In this document: positions 15,593 through 18,702 of the stretch, piece by piece | Position numbering within the stretch: the stretch's first letter is position 1 | How the letters are laid out: every line of letters starts with the position of its first letter | Source of the DNA: an uncultured Oscillospiraceae bacterium | GTDB lineage: Bacteria > Bacillota > Clostridia > Oscillospirales > Oscillospiraceae | Direction of reading: 5' to 3' | Length of the DNA: 18,702 nucleotides | Assembly: GCA_900759385.1 (NCBI GenBank) | Contig: CAAEUZ010000108.1 | Span: forward strand, 1-18,702 | Notes under the pieces: generated by a model | What the model saw: only the letters and a program-made list of their open reading frames with translations | Told to the model about the DNA's origin: nothing | Database searches by the model: none | Made by a program: the position numbers and the translations under genes

Positions 15593-18250
15593 TCAGTCAA
15601 CTATATAATCACCCACGATGAACAGAGCGTAGACATAACCGTCATCGTCAAGCAGGGCATAGACGTTGCAGTCAGTGGTGATTTCGTCGTCATACTTGCT
15701 CTCGAGCATGGAGGCGCTTACGCTGTCATAATCGCCGGTTCCGACATCGACAACGTAGATATCGTAGTCGTCGGCCAGCGAGTAGACGCCGTCAGCACCG
15801 ATGGTGACAACACTGCCGCTGCTGGTGATGCTGGGATTATTGGTTGCGCTCCAGTACTGGGCCATGTAGTCGTCTTCGATAATCTGCCAATCATCAGCGT
15901 CCACGCTGCCGACTATCTCGTAGTCATCGATATAGCCGTAGTCGTCGTAGCTGATGTCGGTGTAGAGAACGCCAACCGTAAGAGACGCGGTGGAATCAAT
16001 GTCGGTCTCCACACCATTGACAAAGGCGTCGTAGCTGTAGTAGGTGTTGCCGTCGCTGTCAACGCTCCTGCCGTTGTAGTCGTAGGCGAGGATGAAGTCG
16101 CTGCTGGTTCCACCGCCGCCAGAGATGCTGACATTGTCGTCAACATATATTACGACCGCGATAGAGTATCCGCTAGAGCCAGTAACAGCGTAGACGTCTA
16201 TGCTATTCTTTCCGTCAGCATTTATGTTGGGTACGTTGTTGTAGCCGGTGTAGACATCGTAGTCATTGTCTGTGGTGTTGTATACGATAAAGACGGTCGA
16301 GCTGGTTGCGGTGAACCTCGTGCTGCTGTCGCTGCCTGAGTTGCCGGTACCGGAGAGGTAGCGCGCGTAGCCATTGGTGATTTCAATGCCAGAGCCTTCG
16401 GCCTCGCGGATTCGGCTGCTGTCGGCCGCAGTCAGAGTGTAGCGCCCGGAGCTGTTGACGGTGTAGCTGTACCATCCTGCCTGGGTGGTACCTTTTTCAT
16501 AGGGCACTTCAATGTCGACTTCTTCTCCATTCTCATAAGTGACATCGTTATAATATGTGTAGCGCAGGTCTATCTCATCGTAAGTGCCGTCTGTGAAGAA
16601 CAGCGCCGCCTCATAGCCGCTACTGCTCAGGCTGCCGGACTGGGCAATCTCGAGAACGTAGAGATAGTTGGCGCTGAAGCTGGTGGAGTCGCCGCGGCCG
16701 AGCACGTAGCCATAGCTGTCGAGCGCAAGGGTTATCTCACTGTCGATGGCAAAGTCGCTGTCCTCAAACTCGCCGTCGTCAAAGTTGCTGGCGAAGTAGT
16801 AGCGGGTGCCGTCCACGGAGATGGAGCTGCCCTCGGTGTAGCCGGTGACCTCGCCGCTGATGACGTCCGCGGCCTCCACGGTGGCGACGTCGCCGCCGTC
16901 GAAGGTGAGCAGCAGGTAGTCGCCCTCGACATAGCCGTCGATGTCGAACTCGTCATCCTCGAGGGTGATGTCATAGTCGCTGGCAGGCTCGTTGAGATCG
17001 CCGTAATAGGTGACCTCGAGGGTGCCGTCGTCCTCGTCGTAATCCTCCTGCGCGACGGCGAGGTAGGTGTTTATGAAGATGAGGTAGACGTCGTTGTCGT
17101 CGGTCACATAGACCTCGGTCTGCACGCCGTAGCCGCAGTAGTAGCCGTAATTGTCGTAGTATCTAGCGTCGCCGTCAGCATAGTGGTCATCGCTGCGACC
17201 GACGTATTCGGAGCTGCTGCGCTCTATGAAGTAATCGACGTCGGCGGCGGCAATGCGCTCGCCCTCGCCGTCAACATAGACGTAGAGGCTGCTGCCGTCA
17301 TCCCACCAGCCGTAGTCGTCCTCGGTGATGTCGCTGTAGACGCTGGAGCCGATGAGGCTGTAGAGGGTGCCCTTGGTGACATAGCTGTCATAGGTCTCGA
17401 GCAGCTCATCGCTGCCGGTGCCGGAGTAGATGACGTCGCCGTTGAGCTCCCAGTTGTAGCTGACCGGGCGGCCGTAGTCGCCGTTGGCCACGTCGACCAG
17501 CTCGAGGTCGCTGAAGTAGCGCTCGGCGAACTGGTAATAGCCGTCGTCGTCAATGTTGCCGTCGGAGCTGCTGGTGTTCTCAATGCGGGAAGCGCCGGAG
17601 CCGTTGATGACGATGCTGGTGTCGCCGGAGTCGATGATGATGTTGCCGGAGGGGTACTCCACCAGATCGGCCAGGAGGGTATTGTAGGCCATCTGGGCCA
17701 CGGTGTCGCGGTCGGCGCTGCCGGAGTAGCTGGAGACGTCGTCGAAAATGCCGGCGTTGACGGCATAGGACACGGTGTTGGTAGCCCAGCTGGTGCCGGT
17801 CAGGCCCTCGCTGTAGGCGTCGTAGCCGAGAGCGACGAGGAGCATCTTGGCAAACTGGTAGCAGGTCAGCTCGTCATCGGGACGGAAGGTGCCGTCCTCG
17901 AAGCCGTCAACCACGCCCTCGCTGACGCAGTAGGCTATGTAGCCCGCGCTCCAGCGGTCGGCGGAGACGTCGGAGAAGGGCTCTCTGCCCGCGGTGAGGT
18001 TGTCGGCGCTGTCGCCCAGCTTCATGCGGGCGATAATGGCCGCGGCCTCTTCACGGCTGAGCACGACGTCCGGCTGATAGGAGCCGTCCTCGTACCCGTC
18101 GATGACGCCGAGTGCCTCGAGCACTACGGCCGCCTCCTCGTACGTGATTTCGTCCTGGTCGGTGAAGTCCGCGCTCGCCGAATAGGTGAACACGCTCAGG
18201 ACCAGCGCGAAAACCAGAACGAGGCTCAGGGTTTTCTTGCAAGTCTTCAT
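15593..18250 (-). CDS. Large acidic SLH-domain protein, probable S-layer component (885 aa)
   Basis: I start at ATG 18250, which has AAGGAGG about 11 nt upstream and opens a clear signal peptide (residues 1-27, ending YSASA-D). Starts further upstream add 20 residues with no binding site. Three SLH repeats follow: about 30-76 (GVIDGYEDGSYQPDVVLSRE), 92-142 (FSDVSADRWSAGYI, GVVDGFEDGTFRPDDELTCY) and 152-195. The remaining 690 residues are Asp-, Tyr-, Ser- and Gly-rich and likely beta-structured. Only about six lysines occur after the signal peptide, giving a strongly acidic protein. SLH repeats would hold it on the cell-wall polymer, and the acidity suggests Ca2+ or other cation binding (inference). 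It has its own promoter candidate and a terminator, so it is probably a separate, well-expressed unit. No enzymatic motif was recognised. Confidence 0.87.
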   Translation of the reverse strand: MKTCKKTLSLVLVFALVLSVFTYSASADFTDQDEITYEEAAVVLEALGVIDGYEDGSYQPDVVLSREEAAAIIARMKLGDSADNLTAGREPFSDVSADRWSAGYIAYCVSEGVVDGFEDGTFRPDDELTCYQFAKMLLVALGYDAYSEGLTGTSWATNTVSYAVNAGIFDDVSSYSGSADRDTVAQMAYNTLLADLVEYPSGNIIIDSGDTSIVINGSGASRIENTSSSDGNIDDDGYYQFAERYFSDLELVDVANGDYGRPVSYNWELNGDVIYSGTGSDELLETYDSYVTKGTLYSLIGSSVYSDITEDDYGWWDDGSSLYVYVDGEGERIAAADVDYFIERSSSEYVGRSDDHYADGDARYYDNYGYYCGYGVQTEVYVTDDNDVYLIFINTYLAVAQEDYDEDDGTLEVTYYGDLNEPASDYDITLEDDEFDIDGYVEGDYLLLTFDGGDVATVEAADVISGEVTGYTEGSSISVDGTRYYFASNFDDGEFEDSDFAIDSEITLALDSYGYVLGRGDSTSFSANYLYVLEIAQSGSLSSSGYEAALFFTDGTYDEIDLRYTYYNDVTYENGEEVDIEVPYEKGTTQAGWYSYTVNSSGRYTLTAADSSRIREAEGSGIEITNGYARYLSGTGNSGSDSSTRFTATSSTVFIVYNTTDNDYDVYTGYNNVPNINADGKNSIDVYAVTGSSGYSIAVVIYVDDNVSISGGGGTSSDFILAYDYNGRSVDSDGNTYYSYDAFVNGVETDIDSTASLTVGVLYTDISYDDYGYIDDYEIVGSVDADDWQIIEDDYMAQYWSATNNPSITSSGSVVTIGADGVYSLADDYDIYVVDVGTGDYDSVSASMLESKYDDEITTDCNVYALLDDDGYVYALFIVGDYIVD

Positions 18251-18290
18251 TTCGGATATTACCTCCTTGAATGCTGCCGTTTCCACGGCG

Positions 18291-18320
18291 TTTATATGTG
18301 AGGAGCCCACGGCTCGTCAC
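18291..18320 (-). promoter_or_regulatory. Candidate promoter of the large SLH gene
   Basis: On the minus strand GTGACG (18320-18315), an 18-bp spacer and TATAAA (18296-18291) lie about 40 bp upstream of the chosen ATG. This would give a leader of roughly 33 nt that contains the AAGGAGG site. A second, weaker pair (TTGAGA, 18 bp, GCTAAT) lies about 75 bp further upstream. Confidence 0.4.
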
Positions 18321-18343
18321 TACATTATTTTTCATTTCCATCG

Positions 18344-18376
18344 GCGGCGCGCCTGTCTGGCTCATTAGCGCGCCGC
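18344..18376. other. GC-rich inverted repeat upstream of the SLH promoter
   Basis: GCGGCGCGC (18344-18352) pairs with GCGCGCCGC (18368-18376), 9 bp with a 15-nt loop and no T-tract. It could be a protein-binding site or a hairpin in a longer transcript from the upstream promoter. GC-rich chance similarity is possible. Confidence 0.35.
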
Positions 18377-18442
18377 TCATGGAGAACTCTCAAGAACCCG
18401 CGCCTGGCATGAATAACGCAGGACCCTGACAAAAAATTGGGG

Positions 18443-18472
18443 CTTGAAATGTTACATTTCAAGGTGTATGAT
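18443..18472 (+). promoter_or_regulatory. Operator-overlapped promoter
   Basis: TTGAAA (18444-18449), a 17-bp spacer and TATGAT (18467-18472) form a strong housekeeping-type promoter directed rightward. A perfect inverted repeat, CTTGAAATG-TTA-CATTTCAAG (18443-18463), covers the -35 box and most of the spacer, the classic position for a repressor. The sequence around it is distinctly A/T-richer than the rest. Confidence 0.7.
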
Positions 18473-18478
18473 GCGTAA

Positions 18479-18541
18479 CAGAAGAGATACGCGCCATGTC
18501 CGGCTTCGCAAAACAGGAATTTTGCGAAGCCTTTCCGTTTT
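18479..18541 (+). ncRNA. Possible short regulated RNA or attenuated leader
   Basis: From the predicted start of the promoter at 18444-18472, transcription would run about 22 nt and then meet a terminator-like hairpin, giving an RNA of roughly 60 nt. No ribosome binding site with a closed small frame is evident within it. It may be a free-standing small RNA, or the leader of a gene beginning near the right edge. Confidence 0.4.
18502..18540 (+). terminator. Terminator-like hairpin after the operator-controlled promoter
   Basis: GGCTTCGCAAAA (18502-18513) pairs with TTTTGCGAAGCC (18520-18531), a perfect 12-bp stem with loop CAGGAA, followed by the T-rich TTTCCGTTTT. The stem's own A/T base and the interrupted T-run make it moderately strong. 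Confidence 0.65.
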
Positions 18542-18565
18542 CTTGCAGCCTCCTGTCAACAGAGC

Positions 18566-18602
18566 GGCGCCGTGCGGAAGGTAAAGGTGTCCGCACGGCG
18601 CC
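18566..18602. other. Strong 13-bp hairpin without U-tract
   Basis: GGCGCCGTGCGGA (18566-18578) pairs with TCCGCACGGCGCC (18590-18602) around an 11-nt purine-rich loop containing AGGTAAAGG. No T-run follows on either strand. It lies between the terminator-like hairpin and the possible gene start at 18632. Confidence 0.5.
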
Positions 18603-18631
18603 CTCGTCCCAGCATATTATTAAGATGTGGA

Positions 18632-18702
18632 GTGACCAACGTGGCTGGAAAGTCGTTCAATCAGTTCCCGTTTGGCCGGAGCCGAAGGTTCAAGGATTTC
18701 GC
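18632..18702 (+). CDS. Possible start of a plus-strand gene (partial)
   Basis: A GTG-started frame (VTNVAGKSFNQFPFGRSRR...) is open to the right edge. Its third codon positions are mostly G or C, as in the neighbouring genes; a competing frame starting at ATG 18495 is less GC-biased. The ribosome binding site is weak (AAGATGTGGA) and only 23 codons are visible, so the family cannot be named. Confidence 0.25.
   Translation, partial: MTNVAGKSFNQFPFGRSRRFKDF

Noticed and set aside
15593..18250. CRISPR-like or tandem DNA repeats in the Asp/Tyr-rich SLH gene
   Set aside because: The repetitive look comes from recurring Asp/Tyr/Ser codons. There are no regularly spaced identical units.
18251..18310. 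Longer N-terminus for the 885-aa SLH protein
   Set aside because: The extra 20 residues precede the signal peptide and would include the GGAGG ribosome binding site as coding sequence.
18495..18702. Open frame beginning with ATG inside the terminator-like hairpin region
   Set aside because: No convincing ribosome binding site, it crosses two strong hairpins, and its third-position GC is lower than that of neighbouring genes.

Overview
The window is GC-rich and mostly coded on the minus strand. It has strong GGAGG-type ribosome binding sites, tightly packed operons, surface proteins with S-layer homology (SLH) domains, lipoprotein-type signals and hairpin-plus-U-tract terminators. This points to a high-GC member of the Clostridia, plausibly an Oscillospiraceae-like gut anaerobe. 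That assignment is inference from gene content, since no rRNA or species marker is present.

Region 1 (1-7068) is a catabolic-looking locus. Four minus-strand genes run from about 5491 down to 298: a ketopantoate-reductase-family dehydrogenase, a UxaA-type dehydratase subunit, a LarA-type nickel-pincer racemase/epimerase with all key residues, and a divergent IlvD/Edd-family dehydratase. A divergent plus-strand gene (5846-7021) encodes a YkvI-like membrane transporter. The roughly 350 bp between the two units holds candidate promoters and a small palindrome. The combination suggests uptake, stereo-inversion, dehydration and reduction of a hydroxy or sugar acid. No aldolase, kinase or regulator is visible, so the substrate is open. 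Both ends of the locus carry strong terminators (261-295 and 7037-7068).

Region 2 (7098-15469) is a seven-gene minus-strand cluster, probably one operon. In transcription order it encodes a SARP/BTAD-type regulator, a large membrane-fusion protein with two adaptor modules, a MacB-type ATPase broken by one extra base in a G5 run, the MacB-type permease, a 739-aa SLH protein, a secreted protein resembling the middle domain of CD1107/CD1108 conjugative-element proteins, and a nitroreductase-like lipoprotein. The last protein ends with a DGYTGATS motif that matches the target of ApbE flavin transferase. If this is right, the cluster couples an envelope ABC machine to cell-wall-anchored and flavin-carrying exported proteins. 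The cluster ends at a hairpin terminator converging with the transporter's terminator.

Region 3 (15482-18702) holds an 885-aa, very acidic, Tyr/Asp-rich and lysine-poor SLH protein (15593-18250, minus). A terminator-like hairpin lies between it and the regulator gene. Upstream, on the plus strand, a strong promoter (TTGAAA, 17 bp, TATGAT) is overlapped by a perfect 9+9 inverted repeat and followed about 30 nt later by a 12-bp terminator-like hairpin. This layout fits a short regulated RNA or an attenuated leader. A further 13-bp hairpin and the possible start of another plus-strand gene lie at the right edge.

No tRNA, rRNA, CRISPR array, insertion sequence or integrase was found.
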